Assembly: GCF_019355935.1 (NCBI RefSeq)
Contig: NZ_CP079925.1
Coordinates: forward strand, 3,534,001 to 3,598,000
Direction: 5' to 3'
Source: Comamonas sp. Y33R10-2
Lineage (GTDB): Bacteria; Pseudomonadota; Gammaproteobacteria; Burkholderiales; Burkholderiaceae_C
DNA length: 64,000 nt
The notes under the pieces were generated by a model that did not search any database, was not told the origin of the DNA, and saw only the letters and a program-made list of their open reading frames with translations. Position numbers and translations under genes: made by a program. Below, one piece after another: positions 41,814-51,710 of this stretch (positions are counted from its first letter, which is position 1; every line of letters starts with the position of its first letter).

Positions 41814-43474
41814 ATCAGTTCGCGTTGCTATACCAATCGCTTGATCAAGCCATTGGCACCAAAGCGCGCGAACATGCGCTCCAGCGCTATTTTTCTGAGG
41901 TAAGTAGCGCCGAAGCGAGCTGGGCTATTTTTGTGATTTCGGGCGGCAAAACCAATACTGGCCGCAATCGCATTGCGAACACCACGCAGTTGCGCGCTTG
42001 GCTTGGTGAGCTGGTGAAACTGCCGCATTGGATGGTGGATGATTGCTACCGGCAAGTCGGTGATTTGGGCGAGACCTTGGCGCTGCTGGTTGAAGCTCAA
42101 AGAGAGCAAGTGCAGATGGAGTGCGTGCAATTTCAGGGACAGGCAAATTGGCAGGTTCCGCACAATGACAGCACTTTGTTGCAATGGATTGAAGGCTTCT
42201 TGCTGCCTTTGGTGCACGAGCCCGAAACCGTTCGTAAGCAAGCTATTCAGTCGGCATGGCTGCAACTGGATGCTTGGCCACGGTTTGTGCTCAACAAGTT
42301 GCTCACCGGCTCCCTGCGCGTGGGGGTGTCTAAACGCATGTTGCAAACCAGCTTGGCGCCCTTGGCAGGCATAAGTTCTGCAGATATGGCGCATCGCCTG
42401 ATTGGCGAGTGGATGCCTACACCTGCCGCTTATGACGCATTGATGCATCCTGACACTAGTGCCTTGGTGCTGAACAAACCCTATCCGTTTTATTTGGCTT
42501 CGCCCCTTCAAGATGACTTAAGCAGCTTGGGCCTTGAGTCCGAATGGCAAGCTGAGTGGAAATGGGACGGCATCCGAGTTCAGCTCGTGCGCCGTGAAGG
42601 AGTGCCTGCGTATTTATGGTCACGTGGGGAAGAACGTTTGGATGGGCGCTTTCCTGAGCTGGAAATGCAAGCGCTTCATCTGCCTGTCGGGGTGGTGCTT
42701 GATGGTGAGTTGCTGGCATGGGATGCAGAAAACGCCACACCACGACCTTTTGTGGCATTGCAAAAGCGCATTCAAAAACGAAGCCCCAGCCCTAAGCTGC
42801 AAAAACAAGTTCCAGTACACATCTTGTTTTATGACCTCTTGGAGTTAGATGGCATTGACTGGCGAAATCGACCCTTGCAAATGCGCAGGCAAGCATTGGT
42901 AGATCTGCTTTCAAGCATGTCCACTCCGCAGCTAAAAATCTCTCCAGAGGTGGAGTTTGAAAGATGGGAGGAGTTGCATGGACTGCGAGAACTATCGGGC
43001 TCACGTAATGCTGAAGGCTTGATGCTTAAGCAGCGCTGCGCTCCCTACTTAGAAGGGCGTAGGCGTGGAGCATGGTGGAAATGGAAGGTCGACCCGTACT
43101 CCATAGACGCTGTGCTTATCTATGCGCAAAGCGGAAGTGGCCGAAGAAGCACCTTGCACTCTGACTACACCTTCGCGGTATGGAACGACACAGGTGCTTT
43201 GGTCCCCATCGCCAAAGCATATTCGGGATTGACCGATGCAGAGCTCAAATCCATGGACAAATGGATTCGCAGCCACACCATAGAGCGTTTTGGACCTGTG
43301 CGCTCGGTACAGCCCGAGAAAGTGTTTGAAATCGCCTTTGAAGCTGTGAACCGATCTAGCCGCCACAAGTCCGGTGTTGCGGTGCGTTTTCCGCGCATTG
43401 TGCGTATGCGTGATGACAAAACTGCTGCCCAGGCCGATCACTTGAGCGCGTTGCTGGCACTGTGCAAAGACTAA
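41810..43474 (+). CDS. ATP-dependent DNA ligase of the ligase-associated repair cluster
   Basis: 554 residues. Adenylation domain with the nucleotidyl Lys in KWDG (EWKWDGIRVQLV, Lys near 251), motif III (DGELLAWD), motif IV-like EGLMLK and motif V (WWKWKVD). N-terminal helical domain precedes it. Seals DNA breaks using ATP and is encoded next to its partner exonuclease and helicase. Translation coupled to the exonuclease by a 4-base overlap. Confidence 0.93.
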   Translation: MNQFALLYQSLDQAIGTKAREHALQRYFSEVSSAEASWAIFVISGGKTNTGRNRIANTTQLRAWLGELVKLPHWMVDDCYRQVGDLGETLALLVEAQREQVQMECVQFQGQANWQVPHNDSTLLQWIEGFLLPLVHEPETVRKQAIQSAWLQLDAWPRFVLNKLLTGSLRVGVSKRMLQTSLAPLAGISSADMAHRLIGEWMPTPAAYDALMHPDTSALVLNKPYPFYLASPLQDDLSSLGLESEWQAEWKWDGIRVQLVRREGVPAYLWSRGEERLDGRFPELEMQALHLPVGVVLDGELLAWDAENATPRPFVALQKRIQKRSPSPKLQKQVPVHILFYDLLELDGIDWRNRPLQMRRQALVDLLSSMSTPQLKISPEVEFERWEELHGLRELSGSRNAEGLMLKQRCAPYLEGRRRGAWWKWKVDPYSIDAVLIYAQSGSGRRSTLHSDYTFAVWNDTGALVPIAKAYSGLTDAELKSMDKWIRSHTIERFGPVRSVQPEKVFEIAFEAVNRSSRHKSGVAVRFPRIVRMRDDKTAAQADHLSALLALCKD

Positions 43475-43483
43475 GCACCTTCG

Positions 43484-46015
43484 ATGCAGCAGCCCAACCC
43501 AAAAACTTCCATCGCGAAAAAAGCTTGGGCACAAGCTCGGTCTCGCTGGCTGGAATGGCTTAAAGCCCAAGGCATTGCTCCTGCGCGATTTCAGCAGCAA
43601 GCGTGGCAAGCCTATGCGGATGGTCAAAGCGGTTTGATCAGCGCTCCCACCGGAAGCGGCAAAACGTTGGCGGCCATCGGCGGCCCCCTCATTGAAGCGT
43701 TAGCGCTTCATTCATCAAACGATTCAGGTCCGCAACGGGGCGTGCGCATTTTGTGGATCACCCCGCTGAGGGCGCTTGCTAGCGACACCACAAAAAATTT
43801 GCTTCACCCTTTAGAAGCCCTACTACCTCAATGGCGCACCGCAATGCGCACGGGCGATGCGAGCGCCAAAGACCGTAATGCTGCAAAAAAAGGGCAAGTG
43901 CAATTGCTGGTGACGACGCCAGAGTCGCTGGCCATTTTGCTCACTAGCGAAGCGGGCAGTGACAGCTTTCGCACGCTGCAGTGCGTGGTGGTAGATGAAT
44001 GGCACGAGTTGCTGCCCAGTAAACGTGGCGTCTTGCTGCAACTGAACTTAGCGCGTCTGCGGCGTTTGGCTCCTCAGATGCAGGTATGGGGGCTGTCAGC
44101 GACCATTGGCAATCTGGAGCAAGCCATGGATGTGCTGGTGCGAGAGCGTCGCGCCGAGGACCTGCACATCGTCCAAGACTCTCGCGTCAAAAAGTTTGAT
44201 TTTCGAACGCTTATCCCGCCGCAATCCGTGCGCATACCGTGGGCCGGTCACCTGGGGTTATCGAATATCGGCGAAGTGCTCAAGCTGGTACTTGCCAAGA
44301 CAAGCAGCATCATTTTTACCAACACTCGCGCTCAGGCTGAGCTGTGGTTCACAGCACTATCATCCGTGTGGCCGTTGGAAGAAAAAATGCTTGCGATTCA
44401 CCATGGCTCACTCGATCAATCCATGCGCCTTGAAGTGGAAAATGCTCTGCGTCAGCAAAGCCTACGTTGCGTGATCGCCACCAGTAGTTTGGATTTAGGT
44501 GTAGATTTTCCCGCCGTCGACTTGGTCATACAAATTGGCGGCGCGCATTCCGTTTCTCGCACTGTGCAACGGGCAGGACGCGCCAAACACCGCCCCGGCC
44601 TACCGGTGCAAATCACCACCGTGGCCACTCAGGCGATGGATATGTGTGAATTTGCCGCCACGCGTGATTTAGCCCAAGCCCAGAAATTTGAACGAAGTAC
44701 GCCTTTGCAGTTGTGCATGGATGTCTTGAGTCAGCACACCATGTCCATGGCATTGGTGGGTGGCTTTGATCGTGACGAATTGCTGGGCGAAGTGCGCACC
44801 ACCGCGTCTTATGCGCAACTGAGCGACTCCCAGTGGCAACAGGTGCTGGATTTTTTGGTCTATGGCGGCCAAGCCCTAGATGCCTATCCGCAGTATCGTC
44901 GCTTGGTGCGTGGCGAAGACAAGCGTTACTACCCCGCTGACGAAAAAGTCGCGCGCCGGCAGCGCATGGCCATTGGTACGATTGCCGAGCAAAGCATGGT
45001 CAAAGTGCAGTTTTTGCGCGGTGCTCGGCTGGGCAGCGTAGAAGAAGGATTTATCAGCAAACTGTCACCCGGAGATGTCTTTAACTTTGCGGGACGCAGC
45101 TTAGAGCTATTCCGGGTAGAAAACCTCACCGCTTGGGTTCGCAAATCGTCCAAAGCGGGCACGGTGACACCGTCTTGGACGGGAGGCTTTTTACCGTTTT
45201 CCACCCAAGTGGGGCAGCGTATGAAAGCGTTACTGGCCCAATCGACCAGCAGCGTGTCTAAGCAAAGCTCGCCGGAGATGCTGTATTTGCAGCCCTTGCT
45301 GCAATTACAAGCTGGTCGCAGCCATGTCCCCTCTGAGCATGAACTTCTGATTGAAGTCATCGCCACAGGCCCTGCGCGTAGACGCCAGGCTGGCACTGCA
45401 TCTTTAGGTCAGGCTTGGTTTATCTACCCATTCGCTGGCCGTGTGCTGCATGAAGGGTTAGCGCTGTTACTGGCTCAGCGGCTTTCAGTGCAACAAAAAA
45501 ACACCTTTGCGTGGGCATGCAATCACATGGGGTTAATGCTGGTGCCAAGCGTCAAAATCGATGTGCAGACACTGGACTGGAGTGCAATATTGAGCACGGA
45601 CAAACTAGAGGAAGACTTGGCTTTGGCGGTGAATTTTAGTGAGATCTCCAGAAGGCGATTTCGCGAAATTGCGCAGATTGCGGGGCTGCTTAACGCACGT
45701 ATTCCCGGCATGAGCTTCAATACAAGGCAGTTGCAGGTCTCCGCAGGTTTGCTGTTTGATGTGCTTAGCAAATATGACCCCAAGCACCTGCTACTTGTAG
45801 CGGCCCAATCAGAAGCGATAGAGCGCGATCTTCACCTTGGCGAATTGCAGCAGTGTTTGCAAAACTTGAGGCGCCAGAACATCGTTATCACCCATCCACC
45901 CAAGCACACACCGTTTTCTTTTTCTCTTTGGGCAGAGTCAATGCGCGGCCAATTGAGCAATGAAAGTTGGGCAGAGCGAATACGTCGAGCCGCCCAGAAA
46001 TTGGGCGAAACCTAG
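43484..46015 (+). CDS. Ligase-associated Lhr-type DEXH-box helicase
   Basis: 843 residues. Superfamily 2 helicase: Walker A SAPTGSGKT (about 54-62), DEWH box (VVDEWHEL), SAT motif (GLSATIG) and motif VI (QRAGRAKHRPG). C-terminal domains of the Lhr-core type. Acts with the exonuclease, ligase and PdeM in DNA repair (family knowledge). Starts 10 bases after the ligase stop; ends with a 1-base overlap with the pdeM start. Confidence 0.93.
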   Translation: MQQPNPKTSIAKKAWAQARSRWLEWLKAQGIAPARFQQQAWQAYADGQSGLISAPTGSGKTLAAIGGPLIEALALHSSNDSGPQRGVRILWITPLRALASDTTKNLLHPLEALLPQWRTAMRTGDASAKDRNAAKKGQVQLLVTTPESLAILLTSEAGSDSFRTLQCVVVDEWHELLPSKRGVLLQLNLARLRRLAPQMQVWGLSATIGNLEQAMDVLVRERRAEDLHIVQDSRVKKFDFRTLIPPQSVRIPWAGHLGLSNIGEVLKLVLAKTSSIIFTNTRAQAELWFTALSSVWPLEEKMLAIHHGSLDQSMRLEVENALRQQSLRCVIATSSLDLGVDFPAVDLVIQIGGAHSVSRTVQRAGRAKHRPGLPVQITTVATQAMDMCEFAATRDLAQAQKFERSTPLQLCMDVLSQHTMSMALVGGFDRDELLGEVRTTASYAQLSDSQWQQVLDFLVYGGQALDAYPQYRRLVRGEDKRYYPADEKVARRQRMAIGTIAEQSMVKVQFLRGARLGSVEEGFISKLSPGDVFNFAGRSLELFRVENLTAWVRKSSKAGTVTPSWTGGFLPFSTQVGQRMKALLAQSTSSVSKQSSPEMLYLQPLLQLQAGRSHVPSEHELLIEVIATGPARRRQAGTASLGQAWFIYPFAGRVLHEGLALLLAQRLSVQQKNTFAWACNHMGLMLVPSVKIDVQTLDWSAILSTDKLEEDLALAVNFSEISRRRFREIAQIAGLLNARIPGMSFNTRQLQVSAGLLFDVLSKYDPKHLLLVAAQSEAIERDLHLGELQQCLQNLRRQNIVITHPPKHTPFSFSLWAESMRGQLSNESWAERIRRAAQKLGET

Positions 46016-46662
46016 TGCTGGACATTTCCCTTTGCGGCCACCGTTTTATTGCCCATTCGCAGCGGGCGCTGTACTGGCCGGCACAGTCAATGCTGTTGAT
46101 CGCCGACGTGCATTTGGGCAAAGCCGATACATTTCGCCAATTTGGCATTGGCGTACCCCAGCGCGTGCAGGAAAGCGACTTGGTAAGGCTAGAACACCTG
46201 CTGCAATACTTTCAACCTCAACGCTGTGTGGTCCTCGGCGATCTGGTGCATGGCCGGATATTGGGGCCAGGCACGGTACAGACTTGGAATGACTTAGTTC
46301 AGAGCCACCCCGGCACTGTCTTTGAGTTGATTTTGGGCAACCATGACCGAAACCTTCAACCTGTAGATCTGACACTTCAGTATGTGCATAAGAATCTGCA
46401 AATTGATGGCGTTTACCTAAGTCACGAGCCATTGACAACGCCAGAGCTATCTACGCACAACAGCCTTAACATTCATGGTCATATCCATTGCGCGGCGCGT
46501 GTGGACGGCAGTAGCAAGAAGTTACCTGCTTTGGCGTATTCGCCTCCCCATCTAAGCATGCCGGCGTTTTCAGAATTTACTGCGGGGATACAAGCGTCTG
46601 CAGGTTGCAAAAAAATCTGGGTATTTGCACCTGAAGATGATCTGGTTTGCCAGATTCGTTGA
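46015..46662 (+). CDS. pdeM: Ligase-associated endonuclease PdeM (metallophosphoesterase)
   Basis: 215 residues. Calcineurin-like fold: metal motifs ADVHLGKADTF, VVLGDLVHG, LGNHD and a C-terminal HGHIHCA. Annotated as a DNA-damage nuclease in this gene cluster. GTG 46015, overlapping the helicase stop by one base (TAG/GTG), is chosen; a TTG at 45967 would add 16 residues overlapping the helicase. Confidence 0.88.
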   Translation: MLDISLCGHRFIAHSQRALYWPAQSMLLIADVHLGKADTFRQFGIGVPQRVQESDLVRLEHLLQYFQPQRCVVLGDLVHGRILGPGTVQTWNDLVQSHPGTVFELILGNHDRNLQPVDLTLQYVHKNLQIDGVYLSHEPLTTPELSTHNSLNIHGHIHCAARVDGSSKKLPALAYSPPHLSMPAFSEFTAGIQASAGCKKIWVFAPEDDLVCQIR

Positions 46663-46823
46663 ATAGCGCAAGAGTTTTGAGCGTTTGAGCGTTAACTCAA
46701 TATGCTGCACATCCGGGTTTTTATCTTGAATCTATTTGCAGAACTGGACGTATTCGGGCTGCTCGGGTTTTGGGTAGCTCACCTCAAAATGGATTTGTGT
46801 AAGAGCGCCCGATGAAAGTTAAT

Positions 46824-46866
46824 CCCTCAAACCCATTTTTAGCTTGGCTATAAACGGATTTGAGGG
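46824..46866 (-). terminator. Possible porin terminator
   Basis: CCCTCAAA (46824-46831) pairs with TTTGAGGG (46859-46866), with additional partial pairing inside (27-base loop). The minus-strand tail is only weakly T-rich, so it is a candidate only. Confidence 0.4.
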
Positions 46867-46880
46867 TATTCATTTAATAA

Positions 46881-47816
46881 TTAAAACGAATGCGCAATAC
46901 CTACATCAAATCCAGTTTTGTTGGTTTTGAAAGCACGGTCATGGGCGAGGTTGGTATAAATTCTCGTGCGCTTGGACAGCATGTAGTGATAGCCCACAGA
47001 AAATTTGTCTTGAACTGTGGTGTCCAAATCCTGATTATTCATTCGCGAATAGGATGCCATCAGCATGCCATGGGCCACCTTGCCTGAAGCGCCGACGGAA
47101 TAGGAGCGAATGCTTTGATTGTCTTTGTTGCGGCCAAATCCGTAGAAGCTAAACACTTTCAGTGAATCATCACCCCAGCGTGCAGTCAGACTGTTCCATA
47201 CATCATGCTGAGTGCCTTGATTTTCATGGCCGGCAGCCATGTAAAGTTTGCCGGTGGTATAGCTCGCTGCAGTGCTGTATGCGTTTTGAGTGCCTGTCAC
47301 ACCTTCACTGGGTGCGAAGGTCACGCCAAAACGGAAACCACCGCTTTTCACGTTGTAGTTAATGCCGTTATCAAAGCGGTAGGGGCTGGTGGCCTTACCC
47401 GTCATTGTTGTAATGCTGCTGCTAGCCCATGAATGCATGAATGGGTCTGCTGGGAGCATGGCGTACTCGTACGAAGGCGTGAACATGCGGCCCAGGCGAA
47501 TTTGTCCGTAACGGCTTTCTAATCCCACCCAAGAGTCAGCATGCCAGTACTTCGCAGGGTTTGAGGATGCGCCTGTGTCTGCATTGAAGCGGTGTTGCAG
47601 GTGAAAAGAGGCTTTCCAGCCGCCACCCAGGTCTTCTTGACCTTTGAAGCCGACTCGGCTGGCAAGACCTTGCAGAACGCCGTAGTTGTCAGAGTTCACT
47701 GCGCGGCCCACGCCCAAGTCGACCATGCCATAAGCCGTCACATTCGATTGTGAATATGCGGTTTGAGCGAATGACAGCGCACTGGCCATAGCCAATGGAA
47801 AAATGATTTTCTTCAT
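46881..47816 (-). CDS. Gram-negative porin
   Basis: 311 residues. Signal peptide (about 1-22) followed by a 16-stranded barrel typical of Comamonadaceae/Burkholderiales porins: SNVTAYGMVDLGV first strand, SRVGFKGQEDLGGG turn, WVGLESRYGQIRLGRMF strand, C-terminal Phe (VGIAHSF). Forms trimeric diffusion channels in the outer membrane. Slightly short for the family. Monocistronic. Confidence 0.93.
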   Translation of the reverse strand: MKKIIFPLAMASALSFAQTAYSQSNVTAYGMVDLGVGRAVNSDNYGVLQGLASRVGFKGQEDLGGGWKASFHLQHRFNADTGASSNPAKYWHADSWVGLESRYGQIRLGRMFTPSYEYAMLPADPFMHSWASSSITTMTGKATSPYRFDNGINYNVKSGGFRFGVTFAPSEGVTGTQNAYSTAASYTTGKLYMAAGHENQGTQHDVWNSLTARWGDDSLKVFSFYGFGRNKDNQSIRSYSVGASGKVAHGMLMASYSRMNNQDLDTTVQDKFSVGYHYMLSKRTRIYTNLAHDRAFKTNKTGFDVGIAHSF

Positions 47817-48002
47817 GTGAATGATTTAGAGATGTGTGGAGACTGGGTTTTGAATGCGTTTGAACATTCAAAAAATTGGGTGTTGATATAAGAAATTTTT
47901 CTTATATATGGCGATTTATTGGCGCTACAGATGGGAAGTGAAGTGCAGCCGCATTCACTTTTCATTTCTGTGATCTGCTGAAGGCCTGCATCAGTAACCA
48001 AG

Positions 48003-48031
48003 AAAAAGGGTGGCGTAATGGCCACCCTTTT
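48003..48031 (-). terminator. Terminator of the PQQ dehydrogenase gene
   Basis: AAAGGGTGGC (48005-48014) and GCCACCCTTT (48021-48030) form a perfect 10-bp stem, 19 bases after the stop codon on the minus strand; the A run on the left gives its T tail. Confidence 0.85.
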
Positions 48032-48048
48032 ATTGGAATGTGTTGGCC

Positions 48049-50448
48049 TTATTTCTTGGGCAACGCATAGGCGATCACGTAATCGCCCTTGTGCTTGGTC
48101 TGACGGGCACCGCCAGCAGAGATCACCACAAACTGGCGACCTGATTCAGGCGACAGGTAGGTGATAGGTGCAGCTTGCGCGCCCACAGGCATGCGCTGCT
48201 TCCACACTTCCTTACCGGTAGCGCTTTCGTAAGCACGGATGTAGTAATCCTGCGTACCAGCGTGGAACACCAGACCACCAGCGGTGGAGATTGGTGCGCC
48301 CAGTGCTGGCAGACCCAGAGGCACTGGCAGGCCGGTGCGGACACCAAACATTTCGCTGTCTTCCACCGTAGCGGTGGGAGTGCGCCATGCCACCTTCTGG
48401 GTGTTCAGGTCGATACCGACCATATTGCCCCACGAAGGTTGCTGGCAAGGCAGGCCCAGCACAGACATGAACGATGCACGCAGTGCAGCGTAAGGCACGC
48501 CGTTTTGCTGTGCGTTCTTCCAGCCGGCCTTAGGACCGTCTTGCTTCTTGAACTCTTCCAGCTTGGCCTTGGCAGTTTCGCCAGGCTCCAGCCACACCAG
48601 TTGAGGCATGTGGATGTCGTTGGTCACCAGCATGTTGGTGCGTGGGTCATACGTCATGCCACCCCAGTTGAAACCACCGTAGTAGCCGGGATAGACCAGA
48701 GTCAGCTTTTGCGATTCCAGCTTGGTGTAAGGACCTGCGTAGTTCAATTGCTTGAACTTGATGCGGCACAGCATCTGGTCGAACATGGTGGCACCCCACA
48801 TGTCCGATTCCTTCATGTCCATCTGGCCCAGCTGGGGCATGGTGGACCAAGGCTGTGTCGGTGCAGCAGGCGCATCACCTTCTTGCACGTGCAGGTTAGG
48901 CACGGCGCGTTCTTCCACTGGCACCACGGGCTTGCCGGTGGCACGGTCCAGCACAAACAGCTGGTGGGTCTTAGTGGCCAAGATCACGGAAGGAGTCTTG
49001 CCACCCTTGCCGTCAGGCATGTCCACAAACATGGGGGGCGAACCATTGTCGTAGTCCCATGTGTCCATGTGCACGGCTTGGAAGTGCCAGGCTTCCTTGC
49101 CGGTCTTCACGTTCAGAGCCACCACCGATGTGGCGTACTTGTTCATTTCAGGCGTGCGGTGTGCACCCCAGAAGTCAGGTGTGGCGTTGCCCAGAGGGAT
49201 GTAGACCAGACCCAGCTTGGCGTCATAGGCTGCATGCGACCAGAAGTTAGGCGTGCCCTTGGAGTAGGTTTCGCCCTTGGGAGGCATCATGCTGATATCG
49301 GGGTTACCCAGATCCCAGGCCCAGGCCAGCTCGCCAGTCTTGGCGTGGTAGCCGCGGATCACGCCCGAAGGCTCGTCCGTCTGAATGCCGTCAAACACCC
49401 AGCCGCCCAGCACGATGAAGTCGCCCGCCACCATAGGCTGCGAGTTGTTCATGTACCAGAAGTCAGGCAGGTTCTCGCCCAAGCCAGCGCTCAGGTCGGT
49501 GTAGCCCTTGCCGGTGTTGCCAAAGTTTTGGCAGACTTCACCCGTCTTGGCATCCAGTGCCCACAGGCGCGAGACCTTGTCGGTAGTGATGATGCGGGCA
49601 TCGCACTTGCCATCGGCAGACTTTTGCTCAGCAGGCACTTCGTAGTAGCCCACGCCGCGGCAGCGGTTCCAATGGGGGCTCAGCTTGCCCTTGGAATCAA
49701 ACGTCCACTTTTCCTTGCCGGTTTCAGCGTCCAGTGCAATCACCTTGTTCTGTGGAGTGCACAGATACAGGGAGTCGCCAATCTGGATAGGCGTGTTCTG
49801 GTCTTCGTTCGGGCCGCCGATATCGGCACCCGTACGGTAAGTCCATGCCACTTCCAGCTTGTTGACGTTGTCAGGCTTGATCTGGTCGAAAGGACCAAAG
49901 CGGTCACCACCGTCGTTGCGACCAAATTGGGTCCAGCGGTTTTCCACGCTGTTGGCATCGGTCACCACAGGCACTTGGTTAACCGACTCCGTACCCAGCT
50001 TGGCTGTGTTTTCCACGGTGTTCTGAGGCGTGAAGATCGACGCAGCACCCGCAGCCAGCACTACAGCTTGCACGGCAGCAGCGGGAATCGCCAGTTTTTT
50101 GGCAGAGGGGCACAGCGAACGCAGCGCCAGAGCCGCCACGAAGCCCAAGACAAGCACAGGGGCCAGACGTGGAACCAGAGCCCAGAAATTGGTGCCCGAT
50201 TCAGCCAGCGACCACAGCACGGTGGCAATGACCACCACAAAGTACAGCAAGGCACCTTGTGCTTTGGCGCGCACCAGCAAAGCGCCGGCTACCAGCGTTG
50301 CGGCACCTGCCAGCAAGTAATACCAGGAGCCACCTAGCGAAGCCAGGCGAACACCACCTACCAGCAGAGCCAGGCCAACCAAGGCCAGGATCACGCCGTA
50401 AATTCGTGGCCACATTGCTGTGGACACGGAAACGTTCGTATTAGACAT
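48049..50448 (-). CDS. Membrane-bound PQQ-dependent dehydrogenase (glucose/quinate/shikimate family)
   Basis: 799 residues. Five N-terminal membrane helices (about 12-140), then an eight-bladed PQQ propeller with W-motif repeats (WRWALDAKTGEV, WHFQAVHMDTWDYDNG), ending GDYVIAYALPKK. Oxidises an aldose or cyclic polyol in the periplasm and passes electrons to ubiquinone; the substrate (glucose, quinate or other) is not determined by sequence reading. ATG 50448 is preferred over GTG 50457. No PQQ biosynthesis gene is in the window. Confidence 0.93.
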   Translation of the reverse strand: MSNTNVSVSTAMWPRIYGVILALVGLALLVGGVRLASLGGSWYYLLAGAATLVAGALLVRAKAQGALLYFVVVIATVLWSLAESGTNFWALVPRLAPVLVLGFVAALALRSLCPSAKKLAIPAAAVQAVVLAAGAASIFTPQNTVENTAKLGTESVNQVPVVTDANSVENRWTQFGRNDGGDRFGPFDQIKPDNVNKLEVAWTYRTGADIGGPNEDQNTPIQIGDSLYLCTPQNKVIALDAETGKEKWTFDSKGKLSPHWNRCRGVGYYEVPAEQKSADGKCDARIITTDKVSRLWALDAKTGEVCQNFGNTGKGYTDLSAGLGENLPDFWYMNNSQPMVAGDFIVLGGWVFDGIQTDEPSGVIRGYHAKTGELAWAWDLGNPDISMMPPKGETYSKGTPNFWSHAAYDAKLGLVYIPLGNATPDFWGAHRTPEMNKYATSVVALNVKTGKEAWHFQAVHMDTWDYDNGSPPMFVDMPDGKGGKTPSVILATKTHQLFVLDRATGKPVVPVEERAVPNLHVQEGDAPAAPTQPWSTMPQLGQMDMKESDMWGATMFDQMLCRIKFKQLNYAGPYTKLESQKLTLVYPGYYGGFNWGGMTYDPRTNMLVTNDIHMPQLVWLEPGETAKAKLEEFKKQDGPKAGWKNAQQNGVPYAALRASFMSVLGLPCQQPSWGNMVGIDLNTQKVAWRTPTATVEDSEMFGVRTGLPVPLGLPALGAPISTAGGLVFHAGTQDYYIRAYESATGKEVWKQRMPVGAQAAPITYLSPESGRQFVVISAGGARQTKHKGDYVIAYALPKK

Positions 50449-50769
50449 ATCAGTCACATTCGGTTTGAAGTGGGCCGAATTCTAGGTGTTAACCCCAGAT
50501 CCTGCAGACCAGTCTTTTATAAGAGTTGAACTAGCCAGCCCGACTTGGGGTGATCATCATCCTGATATGTAATGGTTACATTTAAATCATTTGTAAGTTG
50601 TTGTTGGATAACGATTTATTTGTTTTCAGTAATTACTGAAATACTCATAAATCTTGTAAAACCTTGCGCCCTTATCACCTTTGTGAGTGCTCGCTCCTGC
50701 GCGCAATGCGAGCTTGAAACGCTGTACCGAAAGCAAAAGGGGTGATGCCCGCACCCGCTATACAAGCCG

Positions 50770-50890
50770 CACTTTGAGCCTGTGATCTACGCAAAACGTA
50801 ACAAATCCGCTCTGAAAGCGCGTGGTTCGCTGGCCATTGCGCTGCCCGCGAGCAAGGCTTGGTTGGAGTGCTTCGGTTGGAGGCCAATTC
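50770..50890 (+). pseudogene. Possible IS5-family transposase remnant
   Basis: Short degenerate fragment: YAKRNKSALKARGSLAIAL followed by LPASKAW, resembling the conserved N-terminal segment (ALKARGSLTIWF) of IS5-type transposases. The rest is lost. Low confidence, without terminal repeats. Confidence 0.3.
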
Positions 50891-50988
50891 CGTCCATCTT
50901 TGGCGCTTCTACATGATTAAGGTAGCGCGCAAACGTGGCCGCGACCGCAATCCATGAGCAGGGTCTACGCTGCTGAGTAGCAGCCCGG

Positions 50989-51014
50989 TATGTGGGCCTA
51001 ATATGTGGGCCTAA
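50989..51014. repeat. 13-base perfect tandem repeat
   Basis: TATGTGGGCCTAA occurs twice back to back (50989-51001 and 51002-51014), in the intergenic region beside the putative transposase remnant. Confidence 0.9.
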
Positions 51015-51242
51015 AAGGCTGCGGTGCAGGGTTACGTCAGCGGTGTGTTTGCTATTTTAAATATAGCTATATGTCTATGACTATCATAGGCTTTGGCATG
51101 ATTTTTCAATTTTTGAGGTGAGCTGCCGCTACCTGCAAGCGGATGCACCTGCAACTCATGGTGGGGCCAAGGCAAGTTGCGGTTTGTATGCTTGTTTTTG
51201 GGCTTGATACCGGTCAGGCTTGCCTCTAACAAGGAGACCACG

Positions 51243-51710
51243 ATGACAACTCTTGATATCAACGGACAGCGCAAGTCGGTGGACACGGTGCAGGAGACGC
51301 CACTGCTCTGGGTCTTGCGCGACGAGCTGGGCATGTGCGGCACCAAGTTTGGTTGCGGCATGGCTTTGTGCGGGGCCTGCACAGTCCACATGGATGGGCA
51401 GCCCATTCGCTCCTGCATCACCCCCATCTCGGCGCTTGAGGGCAAGAAGATTTCTACCATCGAAAGTATGGAGTCTGACCGCGTGGGCAAGGTGGTGCAG
51501 GCGGCTTGGGTGGAGCTGGGCGTGGCGCAGTGCGGCTACTGCCAAGGCGGCCAGATCATGACGGCGGTAGGCTTGCTCAAGACCAATGGCAAGCCCACGG
51601 ATAAACAGATTGATGAAGCGATGAGCGGCAACATTTGCCGCTGCGGCACGTACCCGCGCATTCGTGCAGCGATCAAGCTGGCAGCGCAGCGCCTGCAGGG
51701 AGCCAAGTAA
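51243..51710 (+). CDS. 2Fe-2S subunit of molybdenum hydroxylase (IorA-like)
   Basis: 155 residues. Plant-type [2Fe-2S] cluster (FGCGMALCGACTV with Cys 38, 43, 46 and Cys 58) and a second C-terminal cluster (CGYCQGGQ, NICRCGTY). Small subunit of xanthine-oxidase-family enzymes such as isoquinoline 1-oxidoreductase. ATG 51243 has an AAGGAG ribosome-binding site (51230-51235). Its stop overlaps the start of the large subunit by one base. Confidence 0.92.
   Translation: MTTLDINGQRKSVDTVQETPLLWVLRDELGMCGTKFGCGMALCGACTVHMDGQPIRSCITPISALEGKKISTIESMESDRVGKVVQAAWVELGVAQCGYCQGGQIMTAVGLLKTNGKPTDKQIDEAMSGNICRCGTYPRIRAAIKLAAQRLQGAK

Larger units (their letters stand above)
50449..51242. other. Long intergenic region with a possible insertion-sequence remnant and tandem repeat
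   Basis: About 790 bases between the PQQ dehydrogenase start and the 2Fe-2S subunit. Contains a stretch (about 50790-50880) that translates as IYAKRNKSALKARGSLAIAL, resembling the N-terminus of IS5-type transposases but soon broken, and a perfect 13-base tandem repeat at 50989-51014. Promoters for both flanking genes must lie here. No intact gene was found. Confidence 0.45.

Noticed and set aside
48175..50337. Long open frame of 720 codons on the + strand
   Set aside because: It lies entirely antisense to the well-supported PQQ dehydrogenase, and its translation is low-complexity and His/Arg/Gln-rich, as expected for a shadow frame.
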